A stretch of 64,000 nucleotides of DNA from Calidithermus roseus (GCF_003574095.1 NZ_QWLA01000002.1:86905-150904), one strand, 5' to 3'. Positions 43,919 to 53,233 are shown, counted from the first letter of the stretch. A program made the numbers and translations. The notes: generated by a model from the letters alone, not told the origin.

Positions 43919-44752
43919 ATGGAAATCCTGAACAACCTTTTCTGGCTATTTTTGCTGCTTTCGTTCCTGAGTCCCCTGTTTCAGCGGCAGATGCTGGAGC
44001 TGGCTCGAGCCCGCAGCCTCCAGGCTTTGGAGCGTCGCCGGAATAGCCGGCTCATCACCCTGATTCACCGCCAGGAGGCCATTGCCCTGCTGGGGCTGCC
44101 CCTCTCGCGTTACATTGACATTGACGACTCCGAGCAGGTCTTGCGGGCCATTCGACTCACCGACCCCCAGGTGCCCATCGACCTGGTGCTGCACACCCCA
44201 GGCGGCCTGGTACTGGCTGCCGAACAGATCGCCGAGGCCCTCCTGCGCCACCCGGCCAAAGTCACGGTCTTTGTGCCTCATTACGCCATGTCGGGGGGTA
44301 CCCTGATTGCCCTGGCTGCCGACGAAATTGTCATGGACGCCAACGCAGTGCTGGGCCCGGTAGATCCCCAGCTTGGGCAGTATCCCGCCGTCTCCATTCT
44401 GAAGGTGCTGGAGCAGAAGCCCATCGATAAAATTGACGACGAAACCCTGATCATGGCCGACCAGGCCCGAAAGGCCTTGCTACAGGTTAAAGCCACCGCC
44501 AGAAACCTGTTACAAAAACACCTGGACGAAACCCAGGCCGAGGCCCTGGCCCACAAACTTTCCCAGGGCACCTGGACCCACGATTATCCCATCAGCGCCG
44601 AGGAAGCTAAAAGCATGGGCCTGCCCATTTCTACCGAAATGCCCGCCGAGGTCTACAACCTGATGGAGCTCTACCCCCAGCCCAGGGGCAACCGCCCCAG
44701 CGTGCAGTACGTACCTCTTCCCTACCGGCGCGAGGGCCCCAAGCCGAGGTAG
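43919..44752 (+). CDS. SDH/ClpP-fold membrane serine protease (SppA-like)
   Basis: A serine protease of the SDH proteinase family (PF01972 type), 277 aa. An N-terminal helix (LNNLFWLFLLLSFLSPLF) anchors it. A basic stretch and a ClpP/crotonase fold follow, with VPIDLVLHTPGGLVLAAEQIAEALL, the nucleophile in VPHYAMSGGTLIALAADEIVMD and the helper region AVLGPVDPQLG. Related proteins cooperate in membrane-protein or signal-peptide turnover. ATG 43919 follows TGGAGG. It is followed after four bases by mntH. Confidence 0.85.
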   Translation: MEILNNLFWLFLLLSFLSPLFQRQMLELARARSLQALERRRNSRLITLIHRQEAIALLGLPLSRYIDIDDSEQVLRAIRLTDPQVPIDLVLHTPGGLVLAAEQIAEALLRHPAKVTVFVPHYAMSGGTLIALAADEIVMDANAVLGPVDPQLGQYPAVSILKVLEQKPIDKIDDETLIMADQARKALLQVKATARNLLQKHLDETQAEALAHKLSQGTWTHDYPISAEEAKSMGLPISTEMPAEVYNLMELYPQPRGNRPSVQYVPLPYRREGPKPR

Positions 44753-44756
44753 CCGG

Positions 44757-46037
44757 ATGCTCAACCACGGCCCCCTGAGCGACCAACAAACCCAGCAAGA
44801 GGCCCTGCGAGTACTGGAACGCCACTCCCAGAAACGTGGTCTGGCCCGAATATTGCCCTTTTTGGGCCCGGCCTTCGTAGCCAGTGTGGCCTATATGGAT
44901 CCCGGCAACTTCGCCACCAACATCCAGGCCGGGGCCCAGTTCGGCTACCTGCTGTTGTGGGTGGTGCTCCTCTCCAACCTGATGGCCATGCTGATCCAAA
45001 GCCTCTCGGCCCGCCTGGGCGTTGCCACCGGGAAAAGCCTGCCCGAGGTGGTTCGGCAGGAGTACCGGCCCTGGGCACGCTATCTTTACTGGATCCAGGC
45101 CGAGTTCGCGGCCATCGCCACTGACCTGGCCGAGTTTATCGGGGCCGCCCTGGGATTCCACCTGCTGCTGGGCATTCCCCTGGTCTGGGGGGCCGTGCTG
45201 GGGGCGCTGGCCACCTTTGCGCTGCTGGGCTTGCAACGCTACGGCTTCCGCCCGCTCGAGGCGGCCATCGCCGTACTGGTGGGGGTGATCGCCAGCGCAT
45301 ATGTGCTGGAGCTGTTTTTCGCCCACCCCGACCCCAGGCTCGTGACCGGCTTTGTACCGCAGTTCAAGGGCAGCGAGAGCATACTGCTGGCAGTGGGCAT
45401 CCTGGGCGCCACCGTGATGCCCCACGTGATCTACCTGCACTCGGCCCTCTCGCAGCAGCGCATTCCCGTCCTGGATGTTGTGCAAAAGCGTAAACTGCTG
45501 TCCTATAGCAACATGGACGTGGTGCTGGCCCTCTCCATTGCGGGCTTTGTGAACATGGCCATGCTGGTAGCGGCTGCTGCCACCTTTCACCACACGGGCC
45601 GCACCGACGTTGCCGACATCACCACTGCCTACCAGACCCTCTCTCCCCTGCTGGGGCCGCTGGCGGCAGGGGTCTTTGCCGCAGCCCTGCTGGCCTCGGG
45701 TCTGTCCTCCACCACCGTGGGCACCCTGGCCGGCCAGGTGGTGATGCAGGGCTTTGTGAGTTTCAGCATTCCCCTCTGGGTGCGGCGGCTGGTGACACTG
45801 GTTCCTTCGTTTGCGGTGATTCTCCTGGGTTTCGACCCCACCCAGGTGCTGGTCATTTCGCAGGTAGTGCTCTCCTTCGCCATTCCCTTTGCCCTGGTGC
45901 CCCTGCTCCTGTTCGTCGGCAACCCCCGGCTCATGGGCGACCTGGTGATCAGCAGACCCATCAAGGGGGTGGGCTGGCTGACAGCAGCGGTGATCATCGG
46001 GTTGAACCTGTATCTGCTCGCGCAGAGCGTAGGATAG
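44757..46037 (+). CDS. mntH: Nramp-family Mn2+/Fe2+ : H+ symporter
   Basis: A divalent metal importer, 426 aa with 11 helices. The metal site in TM1 is DPGNFATN (AYMDPGNFATNIQAGAQFGY) and TM6 carries ATVMPHVIYLHSAL with the coordinating Met. It lies four bases after the protease gene and ahead of a small two-helix protein, so probably co-transcribed. Together with the VIT-type exporter and sodA it makes Mn handling a theme of the window. Confidence 0.95.
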   Translation: MLNHGPLSDQQTQQEALRVLERHSQKRGLARILPFLGPAFVASVAYMDPGNFATNIQAGAQFGYLLLWVVLLSNLMAMLIQSLSARLGVATGKSLPEVVRQEYRPWARYLYWIQAEFAAIATDLAEFIGAALGFHLLLGIPLVWGAVLGALATFALLGLQRYGFRPLEAAIAVLVGVIASAYVLELFFAHPDPRLVTGFVPQFKGSESILLAVGILGATVMPHVIYLHSALSQQRIPVLDVVQKRKLLSYSNMDVVLALSIAGFVNMAMLVAAAATFHHTGRTDVADITTAYQTLSPLLGPLAAGVFAAALLASGLSSTTVGTLAGQVVMQGFVSFSIPLWVRRLVTLVPSFAVILLGFDPTQVLVISQVVLSFAIPFALVPLLLFVGNPRLMGDLVISRPIKGVGWLTAAVIIGLNLYLLAQSVG

Positions 46038-46058
46038 AAGCTTAATCGAGGTTGACTC

Positions 46059-46226
46059 ATGTCAAAAACTTTGCAGATAGCACTTTATGTTCTGGCTCTG
46101 GTTGTCGTGGTAGTTTCGGTAGATTACCTGTTTTTGAGGGACCGGTTCTGGGTTCGACTGGCTGTCAACATCGGCATTGTTCTGGCATTTGCAGCACTCT
46201 ACCTGCTTTTTTTCAGAAGGCCCTGA
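46059..46226 (+). CDS. Small two-helix membrane protein, 55 aa
   Basis: A short ORF with ribosome site GAGG eight bases before ATG 46059. It encodes two hydrophobic helices (LQIALYVLALVVVVVSV and VRLAVNIGIVLAFAALYLLFF) joined by the charged turn DYLFLRDRFW, ending in RRP. It starts 21 bp after mntH. No family recognised; it may be a small accessory of the transporter or protease upstream. Confidence 0.65.
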   Translation: MSKTLQIALYVLALVVVVVSVDYLFLRDRFWVRLAVNIGIVLAFAALYLLFFRRP

Positions 46227-46302
46227 ATCAACCTCCTATAAAAGCATGCTGCGTAGTTCATTTGGGCGCAAAAGGGGAGCAGCATTTGGTAGCTTGAAAA
46301 GC

Positions 46303-48027
46303 ATGCTCCGCACGCTAGGCGGACTACACCTTGAGGGAGAAACGTTTAGCCGGATCAAACCGCTGCTGCTGGTCGCCTATCTGGCCATTGAAGGAAGCCA
46401 GCCCCGCCGTAGATTGGCAGAGATGTTCTGGCCCGAAGCTCAGGATCCTTTGAATAACCTTTCGGTGGCCCTGAGTCAGCTTCGCCCATTTAGAGTCATT
46501 GAGGGGGAGGAGGCGCTGAGGGCAGTGATCCCCACCGATCTGGAGCCCCTGCACCGGGCCCTATGCGAAGGGCGGCTTTCTGAGGTTCGCGGGCTCTACC
46601 GGGGGGCTTTTTTGGAAGGGGTAGAGATCTCCTTGGGGGAGGAGCTAGAGGAGTGGATCTGGGATACCCGTGAACGTATTGCGCTGGAGGTGTACCGGGG
46701 CTATGTGGCGCAGGCCAGGGCCTGGTTTGCCCTGGGGTTTCCCGAGAGGGGCCAGACCCTCATGGGTGAGGCGCTGGGACTGGGTGGGGTGCGCCATGCC
46801 CTGGAAGCGCACGAACCCACCCCGCCTAGCCTCGAGCCCCTGCCGCGTGAGGTGCGCATGGCCTACTGGGCCTACTTTCTGCTACCCGGACGGGCGGGCG
46901 AGGTGTTATCGCTGAACCCCGAGGCCCTCGAGCGGCTCTACGAAGAGCGGCTCCTGGACGGAACCGGACAGGCTAGACCCCTGGAGGGGCTGACCCCCGG
47001 TACCTCAGTCGGGCTACCGATCGAGGCCCAGGAGGTAGCCCTGACCCTAGCCAGGCGGCTGCCCCTGCGAGGGGCTCTGCCTCTTTACCAGATAGGGCGG
47101 GCATTATGGAGCGCAGAGGATCAGGAGCGAGCCGGACAGGCCCTTCTAGCAGAGGCCCGGAGGATGCTTTCTGAGAACCCTGCCGAGAGCCTGCGCCTGC
47201 TGCAAGGGTTGGCCCTGGAGCCCCAGGTACAGCTCCTGCGAGCCCGGGCGCTGGAGCGGCTGGGCCGGTATCAGGAGGCTTTGGAAGCGCTGGAGGAGTC
47301 GGGTTTGCAGGGGGCCGAGGCCGCCGCCGTGCGGGGAAACCTCCTGTTTCGCCTGGGCCAGCCAGGGGCCGAGGCCCAGATCCAAGAAGCCCTGCAAGGG
47401 AGCAGCTGGGCCCAGGGAGAGGCCCTCAACCTCCAGGGCTTGCTGGCCTTCAGCCGGGGGGAGTTTGGCTCGGCGGCAGATCTGTTTGCCCGGGCGGCGG
47501 TGCGCTTCCTGGCCGCGGCGGAGACCGCCCGCCAGGTAGACGCCCTGAACAACCGGGCGGTGGCGCTGTTTGAGCAGGGCAGCCCGGAAGCCGAGGCGGT
47601 GCTGGGCGAGGCCTTGAAGGCTGCTGGCGATGTGCCTCTCCTGCAGGCTCGAGCCCTGCTCAATCTGGGGGTGGTGCGGGAGCGTCAGGGGCGCAGCGAG
47701 GAAGCCCAGCAGTTGTACCGGCAGTCCCTCGAGGCCGCGCAAAAGGCCGGGGTGCTGGAGGCGGAGGGCCGGGCCTGGAACAATCTGGGGGCGCTTTTTC
47801 ACCGGCAAGGCAAGCCTGAGGAGGCCGAGGCCGCCTACCGCAAGGCCCTGGCCCTGGCCCGAGAAGGGCGGGAGTGGATGCTCACCGCAGCAGTCTTGGC
47901 CAACCTGGCCGAGCTCAGGAGCGACCCGGCGAGCCTCGAGGAGGCCATCGCCCTGCTGCAAGAGGCCCGCTACGCCGTTTTAGCCGAGCGTTACCGGGGT
48001 CGGCTGGAGGCGTTCAGACCCCGTTAA
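46303..48027 (+). CDS. BTAD/SARP-type regulator with TPR domain
   Basis: About 574 aa. The N-terminal winged helix of SARP/AfsR type reads LRTLGGLHLEGETFSRIKPLLLVAYLAIEG with LAEMFWPEAQDPLNNLSVALSQLR. The bacterial transcriptional-activation (BTAD) helices follow (RGLYRGAFLEGVEISLGEELEEWIWDTRERI), then TPR pairs to the end (EALNLQGLLAFSRGEFGSAADLF, AWNNLGALFHRQGKPEEAEAAYRKAL). Start ambiguous: ATG 46303 matches the family, ATG 46246 would add 19 residues; each ATG sits in an AGCATGCT palindrome. It immediately precedes four secreted lipoprotein genes and probably controls them. Confidence 0.82.
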   Translation: MLRTLGGLHLEGETFSRIKPLLLVAYLAIEGSQPRRRLAEMFWPEAQDPLNNLSVALSQLRPFRVIEGEEALRAVIPTDLEPLHRALCEGRLSEVRGLYRGAFLEGVEISLGEELEEWIWDTRERIALEVYRGYVAQARAWFALGFPERGQTLMGEALGLGGVRHALEAHEPTPPSLEPLPREVRMAYWAYFLLPGRAGEVLSLNPEALERLYEERLLDGTGQARPLEGLTPGTSVGLPIEAQEVALTLARRLPLRGALPLYQIGRALWSAEDQERAGQALLAEARRMLSENPAESLRLLQGLALEPQVQLLRARALERLGRYQEALEALEESGLQGAEAAAVRGNLLFRLGQPGAEAQIQEALQGSSWAQGEALNLQGLLAFSRGEFGSAADLFARAAVRFLAAAETARQVDALNNRAVALFEQGSPEAEAVLGEALKAAGDVPLLQARALLNLGVVRERQGRSEEAQQLYRQSLEAAQKAGVLEAEGRAWNNLGALFHRQGKPEEAEAAYRKALALAREGREWMLTAAVLANLAELRSDPASLEEAIALLQEARYAVLAERYRGRLEAFRPR

Positions 48028-48065
48028 GGGTGAGTTTGCTAAGGTTTCCCGTGGAGGTAGAACCG

Positions 48066-49340
48066 ATGAAACACACCTCTCGTCTTCTGCTCCTGGTTTT
48101 CGGGTTCTTGCTTGCGGCCTGCGGTGGGGGCAGCAGCCCGCCCCCCAGCAGCATCAGCCTCACCGTGGTGGATGACCAGAACCTGGGGTATGCGGCCAGC
48201 TACCAGCTGGGCAGCGGGGCCTGGACGGCCTTTACGCCAAACAGCAGCAACACCTATACCTTCAACCTGAGCGGCAATACCGTTTACGGCGTAGCAGTGC
48301 GCTGCAACCCCCCGGTTCCTGGCATGGCTACCGAGGTGCAGGTGATTCAGGCCGCCGCCGCGGAGTTATCCAACCCCAAGGTGACCTGCAGCGAACCTAA
48401 CCCTAGCACGGTGGCCTACACCCTCAACGTGGATGTCTCGGGGGTGCCGGGGGTGGTCGCAGGGGACACGGTCACGGTCAGCGGAAAAGGCTTTGGCGCC
48501 GGGGGCAACGTGCTCAACCCGGCCAATCCGGTGGCGGTAAACCTGACCGCCCCCGCAAGCACCCAAGACCTGCTGGTGACGGTGAGCGCCTCAGGCAACC
48601 CCACCAACTACAAGGCCGCCAAGGTGCTGCGAAATGTGAACATCAGCAATGGGGGCTCGAGCAGTACCTCTCTTGCCGCAGCCGATGCCCTCGCACCGGC
48701 CAACCTCTCGGTCGGCGTTCCGAGCGGCTTTACCCCCACCTATGGCACCGCAGCGGTGATCTATCTGAGCAGTGACAACCGGGGCCTGGGCCAGGTGGGG
48801 CATGCCACCGGGATGGCAGCGGCCAGCTTCAGCTACCGCCCGGTCAGCGGGTTCGGGAGTGGGGACCGCTACGTGGCCTTCGCCGTGGCTGGGAATAGCG
48901 GCAACGTGCTGGAGCGCTACAAGGGCAGCTCCGGCGGGGCCCTTGCCCTCACCCTGCCCAACCCCTGGGCTTCGGGCAGCCTCAGCCTGAGCGCGCTGGC
49001 CCACCCCACGGTCAGTGGGCTGAGCTACGGCGGAGCCAATCTAAAAGCCTATCGGATCGAGCTGGAGGACGCCACCCTGATCTACCAGGTCACCCTGGGC
49101 AAGGGCTGGCTGGGCAGCAACACCACCTACTCCTTCCCCAACCTGGCCAGCCTGCTGAGCTATACCCCCTTTGCCAACGCCAGCAGCGTTCAGGCTTCGG
49201 TAAGCGCGCTGCTTTCGCCCAACCCCGTGCTGAGCCTGGATGAAAGCAATCCGGCCTCCTTCACCGCCACTACCGATATCGCCCTGGCCATCGCCACCGG
49301 CGCCTACACGGTGGGGGGAAGCAACCTGAGCCTCCCCTAG
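48066..49340 (+). CDS. Secreted lipoprotein with Ig-like N-terminal domain (paralogue of 51559)
   Basis: 424 aa. It has a lipoprotein signal with lipobox LLAAC followed by GGGSSPPPSS. A beta-rich domain follows with the marker ISLTVVDDQNLGYAA, VYGVAVRCNPP and AELSNPKVTC, then Gly/Ser/Asn-rich beta repeats to the end. No catalytic motif. It shares segment order with the lipoprotein at 51559, so the two are paralogues flanking the protease and LamG genes. Ribosome site GGAGG upstream of ATG 48066. Function unknown; a surface or adhesive role is plausible. Confidence 0.75.
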   Translation: MKHTSRLLLLVFGFLLAACGGGSSPPPSSISLTVVDDQNLGYAASYQLGSGAWTAFTPNSSNTYTFNLSGNTVYGVAVRCNPPVPGMATEVQVIQAAAAELSNPKVTCSEPNPSTVAYTLNVDVSGVPGVVAGDTVTVSGKGFGAGGNVLNPANPVAVNLTAPASTQDLLVTVSASGNPTNYKAAKVLRNVNISNGGSSSTSLAAADALAPANLSVGVPSGFTPTYGTAAVIYLSSDNRGLGQVGHATGMAAASFSYRPVSGFGSGDRYVAFAVAGNSGNVLERYKGSSGGALALTLPNPWASGSLSLSALAHPTVSGLSYGGANLKAYRIELEDATLIYQVTLGKGWLGSNTTYSFPNLASLLSYTPFANASSVQASVSALLSPNPVLSLDESNPASFTATTDIALAIATGAYTVGGSNLSLP

Positions 49341-49403
49341 CCATGCCGATCTGGGTCTTGGATCTGGGAGGCGAGAGCCTTCTCCTGACCGAAGGAATAC
49401 GAG

Positions 49404-50729
49404 ATGAAGAGGGGTTTTCGGATCTTCTGGCTGGCCTGGCTGGTGCTCTGGGGCGTGGGATGTGCGCCCCAGGGCCCCTCGGTATCGCTCTCACTCTCCC
49501 GCGCGGCCATTGGAGAGGAGGTGGAGGCCCGGCTTGTGGGCCTCAGCAGCCAGGGCACGCGGGTCTACGTGGGCGGGGTAGAGGCCCTGGTCACCGGGCG
49601 TGAGGCTGGGCAGCTGCGCTTCAGGGTGCCGGGCCTGCCGGGGGGGCCCCAGCCGGTGCGGGTGGTGAGTGAAGGGCAGGAGGCCCGGGGGGTGCTCTCG
49701 GTGCTGGGCACGGTGGATCCCAGCCGGGTGCTGCTGCGGCTGCCCCTGGGCCAGACCCCCCGCCTCCCCACCGGGTTTACCCTAGTGCGGCTGGACAGCC
49801 TGCAAGGTTGTGGCTTCGCCCTGGCCGAGCTGGGCTACAGCGGCGAGACCCTGGGCCGGGCCCTGGCCGAACTCGAGGCCCAGGATCCCAGCTATAAAGC
49901 CGACCCTGAGAGCCTCTGGAGTCTGGGCGCAACCCAGGGAGGCCTGGAGGTGGGGGCCCCATTGGCCCAGAGCCGGGGCCACCGGGGCCAGGGGGTGCAG
50001 GTTGCGGTGCTGGATACCGGGGTAGACCCCGCGGTTCCCCAGCTTTCCGGGTATGACTTTGTGGAAGACGATGCCATCCCTCAGGATGCCTTCCCCGGCG
50101 GGCACGGCACCGGGGCGGCGGGGCTGGTCAAGGAGGTGGCCCCCGAGGCCGGAATCCTGCCGCTGCGGGTCTGCGACGCCGGCGGGGTCTGCCGGGCCAG
50201 CCGGGTGGTACGGGGGGTGTGCTGGGTGGTTCAGCACCGCCAGGGCCCCACCGTGCTCAGCCTGAGCCTGGGGGGTGACACCCCGGTAGAAGCCCTGAAG
50301 CTGGCCTTGCAGGCGGCTTTAGGCCAGGGCCTCCCGGTGGCTGCGGCAGCCGGCAACCAGGGCAACCAGGGCAGCCCGACCCACTACCCGGCGGCCTTTG
50401 ACCTGCCAGGGCTGGTGGCGGTGGGGGCCCTGCAAGCCTCCCCGACGGGCTGGCAGCCGGCCCCCTACAGCACCCAGGGTTCGTACGTAGACCTGGCCGC
50501 GCCCGGCACGGACCTGGACTGCGTCCAGCCGGGAGGGGCAACGGGCAGCTGCACCGGTACCTCCTTTGCCACGCCCCTGGTAGCCGGGGCCATGGCCCTG
50601 TGGCTCGAGGCCCAGCCCACCCTAACCCCGGCCCAGCTTCAGCAGACCCTGCAGCAGCACGCCAAACCCCTGCCCTACCCGGCCCAGGCGGTGGGAGCGG
50701 GGATGCTCGACCTGAGCCAGGTTCCTTGA
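49404..50729 (+). CDS. Subtilisin-family (S8) serine protease lipoprotein
   Basis: A secreted endopeptidase, 441 aa. The lipobox region is VLWGVGC. An IPT/TIG-like beta domain (about 25-105) is followed by a propeptide-like part, then the S8 domain with the triad Asp in VAVLDTGVD, His in GGHGTGAAGLV and Ser in GTSFATPLVAGAM. The oxyanion Asn is in AAAAGNQGN. All catalytic residues are present. Attachment to the membrane suggests surface processing of neighbours. It lies between two paralogous lipoproteins. Confidence 0.9.
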   Translation: MKRGFRIFWLAWLVLWGVGCAPQGPSVSLSLSRAAIGEEVEARLVGLSSQGTRVYVGGVEALVTGREAGQLRFRVPGLPGGPQPVRVVSEGQEARGVLSVLGTVDPSRVLLRLPLGQTPRLPTGFTLVRLDSLQGCGFALAELGYSGETLGRALAELEAQDPSYKADPESLWSLGATQGGLEVGAPLAQSRGHRGQGVQVAVLDTGVDPAVPQLSGYDFVEDDAIPQDAFPGGHGTGAAGLVKEVAPEAGILPLRVCDAGGVCRASRVVRGVCWVVQHRQGPTVLSLSLGGDTPVEALKLALQAALGQGLPVAAAAGNQGNQGSPTHYPAAFDLPGLVAVGALQASPTGWQPAPYSTQGSYVDLAAPGTDLDCVQPGGATGSCTGTSFATPLVAGAMALWLEAQPTLTPAQLQQTLQQHAKPLPYPAQAVGAGMLDLSQVP

Positions 50730-50781
50730 GTCGGCAATGATCCACATAACCAGCCATACAAACCACCAGAGGAGGAATCCC

Positions 50782-51549
50782 GTGCAGCATAAGAACGTGA
50801 TCTTGGCAATGGGTTTGGGTTTTTTACTCGCCGGGCTGATGGCGGGGTGCAGCCCAGCAGCCCCGTGTACTACCGCAATCTGCCTTGTAGCCCATTGGCC
50901 TTTGAACGAGGCCCCAGGAGCCACCAGTGTGGCGGATGTGGTGGCAAACCCAATTTTTAACCAGGGCGCACCCAAACCCGGCCCCGTGGCGGCCTGGCCT
51001 AGTTTCAGCGGCCCGACCCAGGTCAGCGGGCAGGTGGGAGGGGCCCTCTACTTCCCTGGCAACGGGAATACTTGGGTTGAGGTACCTTCTACCCCAGACC
51101 TTAACCTCTCCTACGGGAGCTTATACCTGGAAGCCGGGGTGGCCCCAGTGGGGTGTGGGGCTTTAGCCTTCTATCCTGTGCTGGACAAATGGGATCAGGC
51201 CACCCAGAACGGATACGCCCTTTACCTGGAAGGAGTGAGCTCAGGAGTGGTTCGGGCGGCTTTTAGGCTGGGGAATCAAACCTTTTTTTCTAACTCCTTC
51301 TCTGCTAACTTCAATCCTCCTTCTAGTGGCACCTGGGCTAAGGTAGCGGTGAAGGTAGATGGTACTAATGGAGCCTTCTACGTAAACGGAAGCCCTGCGG
51401 GTACCTTCACTGCGCCTAGTGGTGTCACCAACAATACCCTACCGCTTTGGCTTGGGGCCTTGCACACCCAACCCTCGGGCCTCTTCTGCGAGGTCGCTCT
51501 TGATGAGATCAAGATAGGCACGATAAATCCCAGCTACAGCGGGCAATAA
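50782..51549 (+). CDS. LamG/concanavalin-like lipoprotein
   Basis: 255 aa with lipobox LMAGC. A LamG-type jelly-roll fold follows: LVAHWPLNEAPGATSVADVV, GQVGGALYFPGNGNTWVEVPSTPDLNL, WAKVAVKVDGTNGAFYVNGSPAGTF and VALDEIKIG, with an internal Cys pair. These domains bind carbohydrate or protein. GTG 50782 is chosen because AGAGGAGG precedes it; the frame extends 15 codons further to ATG 50737 without a ribosome site. Its base composition is more AT-rich than its neighbours, suggesting a separate origin. Confidence 0.82.
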   Translation: MQHKNVILAMGLGFLLAGLMAGCSPAAPCTTAICLVAHWPLNEAPGATSVADVVANPIFNQGAPKPGPVAAWPSFSGPTQVSGQVGGALYFPGNGNTWVEVPSTPDLNLSYGSLYLEAGVAPVGCGALAFYPVLDKWDQATQNGYALYLEGVSSGVVRAAFRLGNQTFFSNSFSANFNPPSSGTWAKVAVKVDGTNGAFYVNGSPAGTFTAPSGVTNNTLPLWLGALHTQPSGLFCEVALDEIKIGTINPSYSGQ

Positions 51550-51558
51550 AGGGAATCT

Positions 51559-52803
51559 ATGAAGCGTTTTTGGCCTCTCCTCTTGCTTCTGTCACTCCTG
51601 ACCGCCTGCTCGGGCGGCGGGCCTCAGGCCCTGAACGTAACCCTGGTGGATGGGCTCGGGGAGCCCCTACAGCCCCTCGCCGGGGCCTGGCGGCTGGGCC
51701 CTCCCCCCTCTACCGCTGGCCTGCCTTGGAACGCCTTACCCCTTTCCCAGACCAGTTGGAACCTACCCATCCCCCCAGGAACCCGTTTCCAGGTGGCCTT
51801 TCGCTGTCCGAGCAGCGGTTCCACCCAGTCCTACGCCAGCCTGGACCTGAGCCGGGCGGAGCTCTCCTCGAGCCTTGTGGTGCGCTGCCCCAGCGCCTAT
51901 GCCAGTCCTACCGTAACGGTTGGGGGCAGTCTGAGCCAGGCCCTTCAAAGCGGCACCGCGGCCTCCGCCCGGGGCCAGGTTTCCCTGAGCGGGGCAGCCT
52001 TTTCTGGCCTGCCCCTACCCCAAGGTATCGGGCGCGAGGTGGGGGTCTTCGGGGTAGACAGCGGGGGAACTCCGTACTTTGGTCGCACCGGCCCCATTTC
52101 CGTAGGGCCGGGCACAACCCTGGTAGGGCCCATCTCCCTGGCCGTCACCCCAACCCTAACCGTCACCGCCCCTCCCGGTTTCCTCTCCGAGGCTGGCCTG
52201 ATCCTCACCACCTCCGTCCAGCTCCCCCTGGCTGCTTGGCCCGGAGGAACCCAGGGGGTGGGCCGCCCCAGCCTTTCGGCCAAAGACTTTTTCCAGTTCT
52301 GGACCTACCATGGGTTTAGTTACGCCTTCTGGCGGATGAATGCCATGGACCCGGCGGTGGCCGCTGGGGCCACGCTGAACCTCGGCGTGCCCCCCCTGAG
52401 CCTCTCGGGCAACCAGACCCACACCGCCACGGCTCTTCCCACCTTCAGCAATCTTAGCGCCGGAGGTTTCAGCCCCGGCCTTTCCTTCCTGGGCTATGCC
52501 CTCTCCCTGGAAGAGCCGGGGGTGCGCAACTGGCGGCACTACTTGAGCCCGGGAGCCCTGGGGAGCAGTTCCACCTACTACGTGGATCTGGAGAATGCCC
52601 CGGGTTTCTCCGGGGTGGTGCCTGCGTCAGGCCAGGGGGTTCAGCTGTACGCCACGGCCTTTGCCGGAAGCCAAGCCCTGAGCGCCCTTCTCGCGGCCAA
52701 GCCCATCTCCAGCGAAACCGTTACCAACCACACCCTGTTCCTGGATCGGATTTGGCCGGTGCACCTCGAGGCCACCTTCATGCAAAGCAGTTTCACCTGG
52801 TGA
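51559..52803 (+). CDS. Secreted lipoprotein, paralogue of the 48066 protein
   Basis: 414 aa with lipobox LLTAC. The N-terminal domain repeats the plan of the 48066 protein (LNVTLVDGLGEPLQPL, FQVAFRCPSSG, AELSSSLVVRCPS). A long Ser/Gly/Pro-rich beta region follows and an end segment (LGSSSTYYVDLENAPGF ... ALSALLAAKPI) aligns with LGSNTTYSFPNLASL ... VSALLSPNPV in that paralogue. No enzyme motif. It ends the cassette; no terminator is seen in the next 400 bp. Confidence 0.75.
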   Translation: MKRFWPLLLLLSLLTACSGGGPQALNVTLVDGLGEPLQPLAGAWRLGPPPSTAGLPWNALPLSQTSWNLPIPPGTRFQVAFRCPSSGSTQSYASLDLSRAELSSSLVVRCPSAYASPTVTVGGSLSQALQSGTAASARGQVSLSGAAFSGLPLPQGIGREVGVFGVDSGGTPYFGRTGPISVGPGTTLVGPISLAVTPTLTVTAPPGFLSEAGLILTTSVQLPLAAWPGGTQGVGRPSLSAKDFFQFWTYHGFSYAFWRMNAMDPAVAAGATLNLGVPPLSLSGNQTHTATALPTFSNLSAGGFSPGLSFLGYALSLEEPGVRNWRHYLSPGALGSSSTYYVDLENAPGFSGVVPASGQGVQLYATAFAGSQALSALLAAKPISSETVTNHTLFLDRIWPVHLEATFMQSSFTW

Positions 52804-53200
52804 GCAAGCTGGGCTTGGTATCTCAACCCGCCCTTCCTACTCAAACTTACGCAAGACTTAAACAGCCGTGTCCAGGAAGGTGTACAGGTCACTCCTGTCC
52901 AGGGTCAACTTGCGAGAAATTGCGACGGAGCACAAACACACCAGAACAGGTCTGCAGTTTCAGCTTTTTCAGGTAGAGGTAGATCAGAAGGCCAAAGGTC
53001 AGATGCTGGGTGCAGGTGTTGATCTGGCGGTGACGGCAGCGGATCTGGAGTTCCCAATAGCAGATTGGGGTTGGTTCATCGCCAAACGAAAACGAATCAA
53101 CCCGACCAACGAGAGCCGACAAAGCAATCCAGAAAAGCCACCCGTCGGGTGAGTTGAACTGGAAGGCTACCCCTCAGGCTTCGCTTCCAACTTGGCCGAC
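52804..53200. other. Gene-free 400-bp stretch, AT-richer, possibly a decayed element
   Basis: No convincing gene is present. A minus-strand frame at 52889-53122 (77 codons) has no ribosome site and no family resemblance. The composition is lower in GC and has no CTCGAG, like the IS remnants at 29.8-30.6 kb, so an eroded mobile element is possible. At its right end CTACCCCTCAGGCTTCGCTTCC (53167-53188) is imperfectly repeated at 53227-53249. Confidence 0.35.
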
Positions 53201-53201
53201 C

Positions 53202-53233
53202 TTTACCGAACTTAAACCACGACCGACTACCCT
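53202..53233 (+). promoter_or_regulatory. TTTACC-box promoter D (htrA)
   Basis: TTTACC at 53202-53207 and TAAACC at 53213-53218 (11-bp period) are followed by 9 nt and TACCCT at 53228-53233 as -10. The geometry is identical to promoters A, C and E. htrA starts 40 bp downstream. Confidence 0.65.

Noticed and set aside
52889..53122. 77-codon minus-strand gene in the gap before htrA
   Set aside because: No ribosome site, no recognisable domain and irregular composition; better read as non-coding or a decayed element.
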